Source: Acidimicrobiia bacterium
GTDB taxonomy: Bacteria > Actinomycetota > Acidimicrobiia > Acidimicrobiales > SZUA-35
DNA length: 34,136 nucleotides
Reading direction: 5' to 3'
Assembly: GCA_029863385.1 (NCBI GenBank)
Contig: JAOTVU010000036.1
Location: 1-34,136 of the forward strand
The notes beneath the pieces are model-generated. The model saw only the letters and a program-made list of their open reading frames with translations, made no database searches and was not told the origin of the DNA. Both the position numbers and the translations under genes were made by a program. Shown here piece by piece: positions 1 to 8,069 of the stretch (position 1 is its first letter; every line of letters begins with the position of its first letter).

Positions 1-1756
1 ACTCCATCAATGACGTCTTGCGTTGCTGACGGGTTTTGATGTCGTCGAGGATCTCGGTGTGCAGCTCCGGTCGGCCGGCATGGTCGGCGAGGCGTTTGAT
101 CCGGTCGAGGGTGGCGGCAGCGGTTCGGTAGCCGGATCGGTTCTTGCGGTTGATAGCAGCTTCGGCGTCCATGGCGAGGATCGTGATCGCCGACTCCGAA
201 TCGGTGAGCTGGCGCCGTTGTCCCAGCTGGCGCCACTGGTCCGACGTCGCTCCATGCGTAAGCGCCACGGACCACGCCTGTTCCTCGTCATCGGCGGCGA
301 GCAGTACCTCGACCGCCTGGATCGGCGCCCGATTGGTGGCGACCCGCCCGATCGCACTGCGAGAATCGGCGCTCGGAGCTTCAGCGGCGACAGCCGACGG
401 CGCCGCCCTTGGCAGTCGATCGATCACTAAGGCGATTGCGTCATGTCGAGCCGACGAGGCATCCGGAGCGTTGTCGATCCACAGGCGATACGTCTCAGCG
501 GTCGGCGTTGCCTCAAAGCTCGCCCGGTACATGTCGGCGACTTCCTGCTTCCGACCGAGGCTTCGCAGCAGGTCGGCCCGCCGTTCCCGGACCGGCACGA
601 GCTGGTGGTGGCGGTCGGCGAATTCGCTGAGGCTGCGGTCGGCCCAGGCCAGTGCCTCCTCGGTTCGGCCCGTCGCGGCGTAGGCGTCGATGATCTCCAC
701 GTGGTCGTAGGGGGAGCCGATGTCGTCGGCCAGCACCTCGGCCAGACGATCCGGGTCCCCGGTGGCGATGGCGTGCGCGACCCGGGCCTGCCGGACCCGA
801 AACGCCCGGCCGTGGCGATCCGCATGGGCCGGCAGCGCGTCGAACGCCTCCTGCGCCAGCTTCCCGTAGAGCGCCAAACCCTCCGGACCGAGGGCCTCGG
901 CGTGGCTGATGGCGCTGCGGTGAAACGTGTCGAGTTCGGCGTTGAGTTCGAGCTTGATCAACCGTCGGGCCAGATCCTCCGGCGGGAACGCCCCCTCAGC
1001 GCAGGCGGTGGCATGGATGGCGGCAATCCGGTGGAAGATGTCGGTGATCCAGCCGTCGGAGTCGTCGACCCGTTCAGCGGCGGTCTCGGCTCGAGCGTGA
1101 GCGTGTTCGGCGAGCAGGGCCGCCGTGCGGAAGTGCCCGGCATCGCACACGTTGGAGATCCATTCAATGGCCTCGTTGACCTGGGCCGCCCACGCCGGCG
1201 CCTCCCGGTAGGAGACGAACCCCCGCCCGAACGCCGCCGTGACCTGCTTCTTCATGGCCGTGAGGTCGAGCGACTCAACGCTGGCATCGGCCTGGGACCG
1301 GTCGGGAGTCTGCTGAAGGTGAGCCATTCTCGACAGCTTGGTGCGGAACCGTTCGTCGAGGTCGGCCTGCTCCAGGACGAGATCCACCAACTGCCCGGTC
1401 GACAGGGAACCGACGAACCGAGCCACCGGATCGTCCTCGTCGACTCGAACCTCCGCGATCGGGTCACCGTCCGTCTCCGTCTCGGTGCCGAGTACGCCGG
1501 CCACCGCTACACAGTGCTTGCAGAACTCACCCCGGGCGCCGACCGGACATCCGCAACGCCAGCGAGCCTGCTCGCCGACGATCGACAGCTCCACCCGATA
1601 TGGCACCGTGCCCCGCACCGACGCCGTTACCGTGCGGTCCGTCAGATCGACGATCGACACCCGCCCGTCACGGGCATACCGTCGCCCCCGCTGAACCGAC
1701 TGGCTGGACGCAACGACCGACACCAGGTCATCGTCAAAGGCCTCGACGAGATCCAT
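1..1756 (-). CDS. SWIM zinc-finger protein (3' end cut by window edge)
   Basis: This gene reads leftward off the window, with about 585 codons visible and no stop. I translated the reverse strand directly. Near residue 70 it carries a SWIM zinc-finger pattern: Cys70, Cys72, Cys81 and His83 in C-x-C-x8-C-x-H spacing (counted from the ATG at 1762), followed by CVAVAGVL. SWIM fingers bind DNA or protein partners. The rest is rich in Ala, Glu and Arg and looks like helical TPR-type repeats, similar to the SWIM/DUF6880-type proteins of actinobacteria (family name from memory). Two in-frame ATGs exist, at 1762 and 1756. I prefer 1756 because a TAGAAT hexamer ends seven bases before it and there is no ribosome-binding site. 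The SWIM call is firm; the cellular role is unknown. Confidence 0.8.
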   Translation of the reverse strand, partial: MDLVEAFDDDLVSVVASSQSVQRGRRYARDGRVSIVDLTDRTVTASVRGTVPYRVELSIVGEQARWRCGCPVGARGEFCKHCVAVAGVLGTETETDGDPIAEVRVDEDDPVARFVGSLSTGQLVDLVLEQADLDERFRTKLSRMAHLQQTPDRSQADASVESLDLTAMKKQVTAAFGRGFVSYREAPAWAAQVNEAIEWISNVCDAGHFRTAALLAEHAHARAETAAERVDDSDGWITDIFHRIAAIHATACAEGAFPPEDLARRLIKLELNAELDTFHRSAISHAEALGPEGLALYGKLAQEAFDALPAHADRHGRAFRVRQARVAHAIATGDPDRLAEVLADDIGSPYDHVEIIDAYAATGRTEEALAWADRSLSEFADRHHQLVPVRERRADLLRSLGRKQEVADMYRASFEATPTAETYRLWIDNAPDASSARHDAIALVIDRLPRAAPSAVAAEAPSADSRSAIGRVATNRAPIQAVEVLLAADDEEQAWSVALTHGATSDQWRQLGQRRQLTDSESAITILAMDAEAAINRKNRSGYRTAAATLDRIKRLADHAGRPELHTEILDDIKTRQQRKTSLME

Positions 1757-1763
1757 CCTCATG

Positions 1764-1769
1764 ATTCTA
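1764..1769 (-). promoter_or_regulatory. Candidate -10 box for a leaderless SWIM-protein mRNA
   Basis: TAGAAT on the minus strand, seven bases before the ATG at 1756. The spacing puts transcription start at or next to the start codon. No convincing -35 box is visible. Confidence 0.35.
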
Positions 1770-1826
1770 GGGGTGCGGAATCGTCTGTTGCGGAAGCGGG
1801 GTGGAGTCGAGGCGGTTCGCTTCGAC

Positions 1827-2678
1827 TCATCCCGCCGGTCGGTTGACCCCCAGGATCTTGACCTCCGCCACCTCCATCGGGAACACGGTCTCGCGGGTGA
1901 TCGCGGGTAGTGAGCCCGAGTAGGACGGGTCGGTTGTCGACCAGTAGTCGATGTCCCAGCTGATACCGATTGTTGCCGGGAACGACTTACCGTTTTGGGC
2001 CGTCGACGACGCATTGACATACGTGTAGTGACACGCCCCGGGCACCAGCGGATCGTACCCGGCCACCGGACCGTCACCGGAACAGGAAGCACCGGGACTG
2101 ACCCCCTGCGGATCACCGGACACGAAGACGAGTTCCGCCGGCTCGGCTCTGACCGTCACCGACACGGTCTGCACCGGTGTCGAGGCGGTGGCGGTCGCCT
2201 CGAAGGCCTGCCAGTCGCCGGGCTCGGCCCGGAAGTCGATCGGCACCTGGGCGTAGGCCCAATCGAAGTCGGGATCGGGCCAGATCATAAGCGGCGTCGG
2301 TGCCGGAAGTTTGCGCTCCACGCGATCGAACGCCTCCAGCAAGACATCGGCCGGGTCGTACTGCCGGATCCACACCGTCCGCACGAACGACCCGCCGCAG
2401 ATCTCGGAATAATACCGGTACTCGAACCCACCGATGACCGTCTGCTCGCCGAGCGGCGACTCGGCCAACGTCGACGAGGCGGGCACATAATCGCAACCTG
2501 ACGACCCGCCACCGCCTCCGCCCCCGCCATACCCGCCTTCGATGACCGCGGTGCCAATCAGGGAGTCTTCAGTTGTTCTTGCATTAGGACGGGCAGCGAA
2601 AGCTGCGGCTGGGAATGCAGTCACAACTATGGCTGTGACCAATAGCCATGTGCTTACCCGTCTAACAATCCGCCGCAT
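1827..2678 (-). CDS. Secreted protein of unknown function with a glycine run
   Basis: The 283-residue product begins with a clear Sec signal peptide: MRRIVRR, a hydrophobic core, then an AFA-AR cleavage site near residue 29. A run of eight glycines follows near residue 51, then a mature region rich in Tyr, Trp, Pro and Asp that looks beta-structured. It contains several cysteines that could form disulfides outside the cell. I recognise no family. The start is supported by a GGAAGGGAA ribosome-binding site just upstream. The first 25 bases overlap the end of the lipoprotein gene before it, so the two are probably translated as a coupled pair and may act together at the cell surface. Its function cannot be assigned from sequence. 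Confidence 0.75.
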   Translation of the reverse strand: MRRIVRRVSTWLLVTAIVVTAFPAAAFAARPNARTTEDSLIGTAVIEGGYGGGGGGGGSSGCDYVPASSTLAESPLGEQTVIGGFEYRYYSEICGGSFVRTVWIRQYDPADVLLEAFDRVERKLPAPTPLMIWPDPDFDWAYAQVPIDFRAEPGDWQAFEATATASTPVQTVSVTVRAEPAELVFVSGDPQGVSPGASCSGDGPVAGYDPLVPGACHYTYVNASSTAQNGKSFPATIGISWDIDYWSTTDPSYSGSLPAITRETVFPMEVAEVKILGVNRPAG

Positions 2679-3334
2679 AATTTCCCTTCCGAAAGCCGTT
2701 GATCGAGTTCATCCAGGGGGAACTCAACGACCTCTCCTGTCTCATCAACGAACTCCGACAACCGCCATACGCCGTCATCCCCCAACAACATCGCAGCGTC
2801 GCCCCACTCGACCAGAACCGAACCGTTGTCATCGGTCTGCGTCCGATCCCCGTTGGCGTTCACGCTGTATTCCTGATCGGCCGCAAACGTGCAATAAGTG
2901 ACGACAGCCATTGTCGAGTCGTCATCAACTCGGATCTCGAACACCTCGGTTCGAGCATGATCGGGATCCTCCGGCGGCCCGTAAACAAGTCCCTCATCCT
3001 TGGTTTGGAGCACGCCCAAGATCTGAGCTGCCAAGGTTGGTGGGGCATAGACCTCGGGGAAGACCTCGTTGGGATCACAGTCCGGGAGGGTTCGGTAGCA
3101 CTCCACGAACACCTCGTATGAACGCAGGTAGGCGGCCTCAACCTCGGCCTCCACGTCCGAGAGCGGATCCGTCGTCGACGTTGTGGCCGTTGTCGTGGTG
3201 GACGACGTTGTTGGCTCGGTCGTCGAGGTGGAGGGTGTCGTTGACGACGTCGTCGGTGCCGCGCTGTCGCCTGTGCACCCGGCGACCACGAGCAGTACAG
3301 CCGCCGCCACGGCCAATCTCCTCACAGCACCCAT
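2654..3334 (-). CDS. Putative lipoprotein with Ser/Thr-rich stalk
   Basis: I start this gene at the ATG at 3334, preceded by a strong GGGAGGG ribosome-binding site, rather than at the open-frame limit at 3475. The 226-residue product then begins with a classic lipoprotein signal (MGAVRRLAVAAAVLLVVAGC), with the lipid-modified Cys at residue 20. A Ser/Thr linker covers about residues 21-56. The remaining 170 residues form an acidic domain beginning with an alpha-helix (EAAYLRSYEVFVECYR), with four further cysteines, and may be NTF2-like, though that is a guess. It would be anchored on the outer face of the membrane. The end overlaps the next gene by 25 bases. No enzymatic motif is seen. Confidence 0.8.
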   Translation of the reverse strand: MGAVRRLAVAAAVLLVVAGCTGDSAAPTTSSTTPSTSTTEPTTSSTTTTATTSTTDPLSDVEAEVEAAYLRSYEVFVECYRTLPDCDPNEVFPEVYAPPTLAAQILGVLQTKDEGLVYGPPEDPDHARTEVFEIRVDDDSTMAVVTYCTFAADQEYSVNANGDRTQTDDNGSVLVEWGDAAMLLGDDGVWRLSEFVDETGEVVEFPLDELDQRLSEGKLCGGLLDG

Positions 3335-3513
3335 CACACCCTCCCTGTCACCCGAGGAGCGCATCGCCTGGCACGCCGCCCCGGCCACTCGACCGAGACA
3401 CCCGAACCACCGGATCCACGAAACAGGCACGCAAACGCGCAGCCACCATGAACGAAACCGCCTTTCAGCTCGCACTGTAGATGTCTGCGATCAGCCCCGA
3501 CCGATCACCGATA

Positions 3514-3541
3514 CCGGGTGACTCTAGTCGAAGGTCACCGG
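3514..3541 (-). terminator. Possible hairpin terminator after the PASTA-like gene
   Basis: CCG-G-GTGAC pairs with GTCAC-CGG across an 11-base loop, giving an 8-bp stem with one bulged G. It begins about 16 bases past the stop of the minus-strand gene ending at 3557. No T-run follows, so it is weak as an intrinsic terminator. Confidence 0.3.
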
Positions 3542-3556
3542 CCGCGTCCACGGTCG

Positions 3557-4486
3557 TCAGCCGCCGGCCCGGAGCACCTCGAGGTTCGGCTGCAGCTCGC
3601 CGGCGAACTCCGTGCCGGCCAGGAAGTAGTAGGTGCGGCCATCAACCGTGTAGAGCAGCTGCACCACATCGGGCACCCGTTCCGGATCCGAGCCGCCAAG
3701 CTCCACATCGACCTCGCCCGTCACCGTTGCGGTGAACCGACTCTGAGCGGTCAAGGGGACGAACTGTAGCGGGGGAGGGTTCTCGAAGGCCCGGTCTATG
3801 AGCTCGGTGAGAACATCGATGTGAGGGCTCGTGCCGAACGAGCCGTCCTGCTGGATCGGCACCAGATCCGTGGTGACCCCGATGCTCACGCTGTCACGCA
3901 GCACGATCTGCCGGTAGGTGTCCGACGCCCGCCCGGTGGAGATCTCGACCCGCGGCCGGCTCCCGACCGCGATCTCGGAGCCGGCCGGCGGACTGACGAA
4001 GGTGACCGTACCCGACGGAAGGTTGCTCGGGCGATGGTAGACGTCGGGCTCGACCCCCATCGACTGCAGCGCATTGAGCAGCACCGGCCCGTCGAGTTCG
4101 GACGGCATCACCGGCGGCGGTTCGGTCGAGGTCGACGAAGTCGATGTGGCGGAGGACGAGGTCGACGACGCCGAGGTCGACGTGACCGAGCTCGACGTCG
4201 GATCTTCGGTGGTCGAGCTGGGCGACGAGGGTGACGTGCCGGTCCCGCTGTCGGCCTCACCGTCGACGTCGCCATCCGTGGCGGCCAGGTTCCCGGCCGG
4301 ATCGTCCGACCCGCCGCTGATGGCAACGATGGCCACCACGGTTATGGCCGCAACGACGACGAGCGCAAGAATGCCCACGAGCGGACCGTGGTCCTGCAGA
4401 ACCGTGGTGATGTTGATCGTGCCGCGGTTCTCACCGACCGCGGCACCCTTCTCGACGTGTTGGTTCAGATCTCGTCGGTTCGGCAT
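3557..4486 (-). CDS. Single-pass membrane protein: cytosolic GxN motif, TM, Ser/Thr stalk, PASTA-like domain
   Basis: The 309-residue product has a receptor-like layout. Residues 10-26 (HVEKGAAVGENRGTINI) form a short cytosolic motif. Residues 35-57 are a transmembrane helix, with Arg/Lys before it and Asp after it, so the N-terminus should be inside. Residues 81-122 are almost all Ser/Thr, as in an extracellular stalk. Residues 127-185 resemble a PASTA domain (LPSGTVTFVSPPAGSEIAVGS), a fold that binds peptidoglycan fragments or beta-lactams in other proteins. Residues 186-309 are an unassigned beta-rich domain. A GGGAAAGG ribosome-binding site supports the start. It is last in the operon, 40 bases after the transglutaminase-like gene, whose C-terminus carries nearly the same 17-residue motif. 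A sensing role is inferred. Confidence 0.8.
   Translation of the reverse strand: MPNRRDLNQHVEKGAAVGENRGTINITTVLQDHGPLVGILALVVVAAITVVAIVAISGGSDDPAGNLAATDGDVDGEADSGTGTSPSSPSSTTEDPTSSSVTSTSASSTSSSATSTSSTSTEPPPVMPSELDGPVLLNALQSMGVEPDVYHRPSNLPSGTVTFVSPPAGSEIAVGSRPRVEISTGRASDTYRQIVLRDSVSIGVTTDLVPIQQDGSFGTSPHIDVLTELIDRAFENPPPLQFVPLTAQSRFTATVTGEVDVELGGSDPERVPDVVQLLYTVDGRTYYFLAGTEFAGELQPNLEVLRAGG
4409..4459 (-). other. Shared GxN motif, copy 1 (N-terminus of the PASTA-like protein)
   Basis: Encodes HVEKGAAVGENRGTINI, residues 10-26, on the predicted cytosolic side, nine residues before the membrane helix. It differs from copy 2 at three of 17 positions, all mild changes (K/R, R/Q, I/L). Confidence 0.85.
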
Positions 4487-4526
4487 GGAACCTTTCCCGG
4501 GATGGTTCTCAACGTGGCCGACCCGC

Positions 4527-6002
4527 CTAGTCGGTGAAGTTCAGGTTGATCGTCCCCTGATTCTCACCGACGGCGGCCCCCCTCTCGACATGGACGTTGA
4601 CCGTGGCTCCGCCGTCGGGCCCGTCCGACGGCTCCGGACCGGACGGCCCCGGACCCGATCCCGGACCGGGACCCGGGCCCGGACCGTCATCGGGCTCCAG
4701 CGGGATGTTGAGGCTCCGCACCACCTCGCGAAGCTCACGTTGGTTCTTGCCGAGCGCCCGCTGCAACAGTCCGGTCTGCATGACGGATTCCGCCATCACC
4801 TTCTTCGCCCCCTCGGCATCGCCCGACTGTTGGAGCGACAGCGCCCGGCTCGCCGAGTCGACGATGTACTCGCCGACCTGGGCGGCGAGATCGAAGAAAT
4901 CGCCGTCGGCACCGATCAGGTAGTTGAACTCCATCTCCACAGAGCCCAGGAGGTCGGGGTCGTCGGCCAGGAGGGTCTGGAGGGTCGGCTCGATGTCGGT
5001 GAAGTAGAGATCGCGGATCGTGTGACAGTGGCCCCGCATGGTCTCGATGCGGTGAACGATGTCGCCCGTGATCAACGACGACAGAAGTTTCGGGTCCGAA
5101 CCGATGTCGCCGGCCACGGCCAACTCGATCCAGTCGCGAGCCACGTCCAGTACCACGTCGTAGGTTTTCGACACCTCCTTGAACGCCTTGGCCAGCGCCG
5201 TCGTCTGCTCGTCCGGGATCGACACCATCGACAGTTCAGGCCCGATCCGACCAATCGCGTGCACAGCCCTACCGGCGTCGTTCACACCCCGCAGGAAGTT
5301 GGCCATGCGCCCGTCGTCGATCAGCTCCGTTTCCAGCGGGGCGACGCCGGCCCGGTGGAGCGCGTAGGGATCGATGGCGAAACGGAGGGCCTTGTTGTTG
5401 ACAGCCGCCGCGCCGGCACCGCACGCCTGCTCGAAGGTGAGCAACCCGGCGTCGGTCCGACCGGCGGCGGTCCTGGTGACGGCGAACCCGGTGCACTCGA
5501 CCGCCAGGTGACTCTGCGCATCCAGCAGACCGGCCAGCGCCGTCTGGTCCCGGCACACCCCGCCGCTGAACGCCCCCGATCCGGCATGGTTGGGCTGAGA
5601 CACGTCGTCGACCTTCGACACCATGGTCAGGGCGTGGTCGGTGAAGACCACGACGATCGGACGCAACGACCGCTCCAGACAGACGGCGGCGAAGAGCAGC
5701 GCCAGGTCGAGGCACGTGCCCTCACCGGGCCGGGTCTCGGAGCCGATCACCTGCTCCGGGGTACGGATCCGCTGTTTCTGCGTCGTCGAGTTGACCGGCT
5801 CGATGTCGTACTCGATCAGACGCTCACAGAGGTCGTCGTAGACGGCCTGGATGAGCCGATCGTATTCGTGGCGCGATCGGAGATCGTAGCTGGTGTGCTC
5901 GGGAACGGTCGGTCTGCCACCCAGCGCCGAAACCGCCCGGTGCGGGGTGACGAACTCGGCCAACGCCGTCTCCACCACGGTGGTCCAGATCCAGTCAGTC
6001 AT
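4527..6002 (-). CDS. Transglutaminase-like (papain-fold) protein with C-terminal GxN motif
   Basis: In the 491-residue product, residues 80-125 match the transglutaminase-like core: GEGTCLDLALLFAAVCLE with candidate nucleophile Cys97, then FTDHAL with His123, and AVECTGF near residue 169 followed by LTFEQAC, the usual third part of this family. Such proteins act as proteases or amidases, or as inactive binders; here the Cys and His are kept. Residues 220-430 are helical and unassigned. A Gly/Pro linker (about 439-466) leads to the tail HVERGAAVGENQGTINL at 471-487, almost identical to the N-terminal motif of the next gene's product. The start overlaps the end of the lipase gene by eight bases, implying translational coupling. 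No signal peptide or membrane segment is seen, so it should be cytosolic. Confidence 0.8.
   Translation of the reverse strand: MTDWIWTTVVETALAEFVTPHRAVSALGGRPTVPEHTSYDLRSRHEYDRLIQAVYDDLCERLIEYDIEPVNSTTQKQRIRTPEQVIGSETRPGEGTCLDLALLFAAVCLERSLRPIVVVFTDHALTMVSKVDDVSQPNHAGSGAFSGGVCRDQTALAGLLDAQSHLAVECTGFAVTRTAAGRTDAGLLTFEQACGAGAAAVNNKALRFAIDPYALHRAGVAPLETELIDDGRMANFLRGVNDAGRAVHAIGRIGPELSMVSIPDEQTTALAKAFKEVSKTYDVVLDVARDWIELAVAGDIGSDPKLLSSLITGDIVHRIETMRGHCHTIRDLYFTDIEPTLQTLLADDPDLLGSVEMEFNYLIGADGDFFDLAAQVGEYIVDSASRALSLQQSGDAEGAKKVMAESVMQTGLLQRALGKNQRELREVVRSLNIPLEPDDGPGPGPGPGSGPGPSGPEPSDGPDGGATVNVHVERGAAVGENQGTINLNFTD
4542..4592 (-). other. Shared GxN motif, copy 2 (C-terminus of the transglutaminase-like protein)
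   Basis: Encodes HVERGAAVGENQGTINL, residues 471-487, four residues from the C-terminus and after a flexible Gly/Pro linker. The DNA differs from copy 1 at several synonymous sites, so protein sequence appears to be what is conserved. Confidence 0.85.
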
Positions 6003-7557
6003 CGTTGGCTCCCTGCTGATCCTCCTCGGGGATGACGGCCACCAGGTCGCTGGAGTGGAGCAACCCGATCCCCGGAACGTAGGCCTTCCTGGCCGCTCGC
6101 ACCTCGTAGTCCCCCGGGGCGAGGGCGAACGTCACCGTGCCGTCGGGGTCGGGAACCAGCGTCTCCGATCCCACCGCCGCACCCGACCCGAGGTCGGTCA
6201 CCGTCACCTCCACCTCGTCGGGATCGACACCGGCCAGGCGAACGGTGACCGGCACCGGCGTACCGGCCGGAACCGTGTCGGGAAGGTTCAACCCCATCTG
6301 CGGGCCGCCGGCGAGCCTCGTCGCGAGCTCGACCGGACCCTCGTCGGGCAGCGCCCGAACCGCACCGCCGTCGACCTGGGTGGCCAGCACCTTGTTGGCG
6401 ATGATCCGGGCCAGCACATCGGCATCGGTCTGCATGGTGCCGTGCTTCTTGTTGACGAACTCCAGCGGCGCGGCCTTGTCCCACCCCGAATCCAGTCCGT
6501 CGTAGTCGAGCGGTACCGCTGAAACGTACGGGACCGTTCCGTCGCCCCGCTGCCACGCCGCCGGGGTGTTGACCGCCGGTTCGGCGCGAAGTTCCAGTCC
6601 GCCGGTGGTGAGCACCGCCGAGTTGTCGGTGTCGTGACCGAACCCGATGATCGGGCTGACCATCCGGTCGTCGTAGCCGTCGGTGTCCCGGTGGGCCAGG
6701 ACGCCGCCGTCGATCACCTCGTGGAAACCCGACCGGGCCTCCTCGGCCTTGGCGGCGTCCAGCGACCCGACGTGGCGCGCCTCCGATGGCCGGATCCACT
6801 GGCCCGAACCGGACCGCTTATCGAGGATCGCCGGGAACCGGGGGAGGAGCTGATGGACCGAGGTGAAACCCCGGAGCGCCTCACTGAAGTCGACGAAGGA
6901 GACCTTGAATCCCTCGACGCAGTACTGGAGGGCGTTCAACGAGCCCCGGTACGGGGTGCCGAAGGTGTACAGGTCGCGGACGTTGCGCCACCCTTCGAGC
7001 CGGTCGTTGGTGTTGGGGTCGACCCCCTCGAGATACCAGCGGGCGACCATGCCGCCCATCGAATGGGCGACGAGGATCACCTTGGCGTTCGGGTCGCTGC
7101 GGTACTGCCGCCAGGCCGGCAGCGCAACGTCGATCAGCTCCTTGAGTTGCATGGCCGACGCCCGGTTGTCGCGTCGCCAGTCGTAGGCGAAGCGGAAGTA
7201 GTTGGGGGGAACGTTGCCCCGCCGGCGGGCCGGGTCGTGTTGGTCGCCCTCGACCAGGTCGAACGTGTTGTCGAGGGCCTGATGCAGTTCGCTGTAGCCG
7301 CCGATCCGCTTGATGCCGGGCACGATCGCCTTCGACTCCACGAGGGAGACCGGACGCACGCCGTTCAGATGACTTGTGTCTCCCGGGTCGTCGAGGCCGG
7401 TGATCGTCAGCTCGCGGACCCATTTCCGATGTCCGAACAACCGCCGGGCCATTCCGTATCCGGGATCCCACAGCGCCGTCCCGCCCGGGCCTTCGAGAAC
7501 ACTTCCCATGATCCCCGGCAACACGACGACGAGATCCCTCAGTGGTGTCTTCGTCAT
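5995..7557 (-). CDS. LCAT/PGAP1-type alpha/beta-hydrolase (lipase or acyltransferase)
   Basis: The 520-residue product has the hallmarks of the lecithin:cholesterol acyltransferase-like lipase family: VVLPGIMGSVLEG at the N-terminus (oxyanion region), the nucleophile elbow AHSMGG with Ser166, TFGTPYRGS, then GDGTVP (catalytic Asp) and KKHGTMQTD (catalytic His). The triad looks intact. From about residue 425 a beta-rich Ig-like domain follows (VPVTVRLAGVDPDEVEVTV and onward), probably for substrate or partner binding. No signal peptide is present, so it should act in the cytosol or on the inner membrane face, unlike typical secreted lipases. It is the first gene of the operon and overlaps the transglutaminase-like gene by eight bases. 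The natural substrate is unknown; an effector role in the operon is inference. Confidence 0.85.
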   Translation of the reverse strand: MTKTPLRDLVVVLPGIMGSVLEGPGGTALWDPGYGMARRLFGHRKWVRELTITGLDDPGDTSHLNGVRPVSLVESKAIVPGIKRIGGYSELHQALDNTFDLVEGDQHDPARRRGNVPPNYFRFAYDWRRDNRASAMQLKELIDVALPAWRQYRSDPNAKVILVAHSMGGMVARWYLEGVDPNTNDRLEGWRNVRDLYTFGTPYRGSLNALQYCVEGFKVSFVDFSEALRGFTSVHQLLPRFPAILDKRSGSGQWIRPSEARHVGSLDAAKAEEARSGFHEVIDGGVLAHRDTDGYDDRMVSPIIGFGHDTDNSAVLTTGGLELRAEPAVNTPAAWQRGDGTVPYVSAVPLDYDGLDSGWDKAAPLEFVNKKHGTMQTDADVLARIIANKVLATQVDGGAVRALPDEGPVELATRLAGGPQMGLNLPDTVPAGTPVPVTVRLAGVDPDEVEVTVTDLGSGAAVGSETLVPDPDGTVTFALAPGDYEVRAARKAYVPGIGLLHSSDLVAVIPEEDQQGANDD

Positions 7558-7586
7558 CAGCTCATCGTGCCTCCGCTACGGGCGCG

Positions 7587-7592
7587 AGTATA
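7587..7592 (-). promoter_or_regulatory. Candidate -10 box of the lipase operon
   Basis: TATACT on the minus strand, 29 bases before the ATG at 7557. A GGAGG sequence lies between them, so this would be a conventional leadered mRNA. The -35 region is not convincing. Confidence 0.4.
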
Positions 7593-7655
7593 GACCCGAC
7601 GGCCTGCCGGCGACCGACGTTCCGTCAGGGCCCGATCGGCATCCTGGAGCGACGA

Positions 7656-8069
7656 TCAGCCAGGTGCCCTCGTGTTCCGCAGCCACCAGCCCCACTTGGC
7701 CCGCATGAGGCCCAGATCGACCGACACCCACTGGTAGATGTCGACGGTGATCTGGAACACGAAGGCGACGGCCAAGCCGACACCGATCGCCGGATGGATC
7801 ATGACAGCGGTCATCACCGAGATCGCGGTGGACAGCAACAGCATGCCCCCAGCCTCTGTTGACCGACCCAGCGTGACGAAACTACGCCACGACCGATCCG
7901 ATTCCGCCAACGCCGAGCGGAACTCACCGACACTCGGCATCGGGTCGACGTTGGGCCAGCTGATGTCGCCATTGCTGATGCCCTCCTGGTAGTAGAGCAC
8001 CCGGCCGAAGATCAACACGATGCCGATCCAAGCCACGATTGCATTGGCCATGACTGATTCAGTCGTCAC
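7656..8069 (-). CDS. Small membrane protein of unknown function
   Basis: I start this 137-residue gene at the GTG at 8069, which overlaps the previous stop in a GTGA arrangement and has GAGGTG eight bases upstream. The open frame extends further, but only as a shadow of the gene before it. The product has a hydrophobic segment near the N-terminus (IVAWIGIVLIFGRVLYY) and a long one later (MLLLSTAISVMTAVMIHPAIGVGLAVAFVFQI), so two to three membrane helices are likely, separated by a polar loop. It ends with a Trp- and Arg-rich tail. No family is recognised. Coupled translation suggests a complex with the product of the upstream gene. Confidence 0.7.
   Translation of the reverse strand: MTTESVMANAIVAWIGIVLIFGRVLYYQEGISNGDISWPNVDPMPSVGEFRSALAESDRSWRSFVTLGRSTEAGGMLLLSTAISVMTAVMIHPAIGVGLAVAFVFQITVDIYQWVSVDLGLMRAKWGWWLRNTRAPG

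Noticed and set aside
443..1846. Long plus-strand open frame of 467 codons
   Set aside because: It is antisense to the SWIM protein, whose frame is open throughout and carries a recognisable zinc finger. The plus-strand product matches no protein pattern.
4074..6035. Plus-strand open frame of 653 codons
   Set aside because: It runs antisense across the PASTA-like and transglutaminase-like genes. Its composition (Arg, Val, Asp, Gly) is that of a GC-rich shadow frame.
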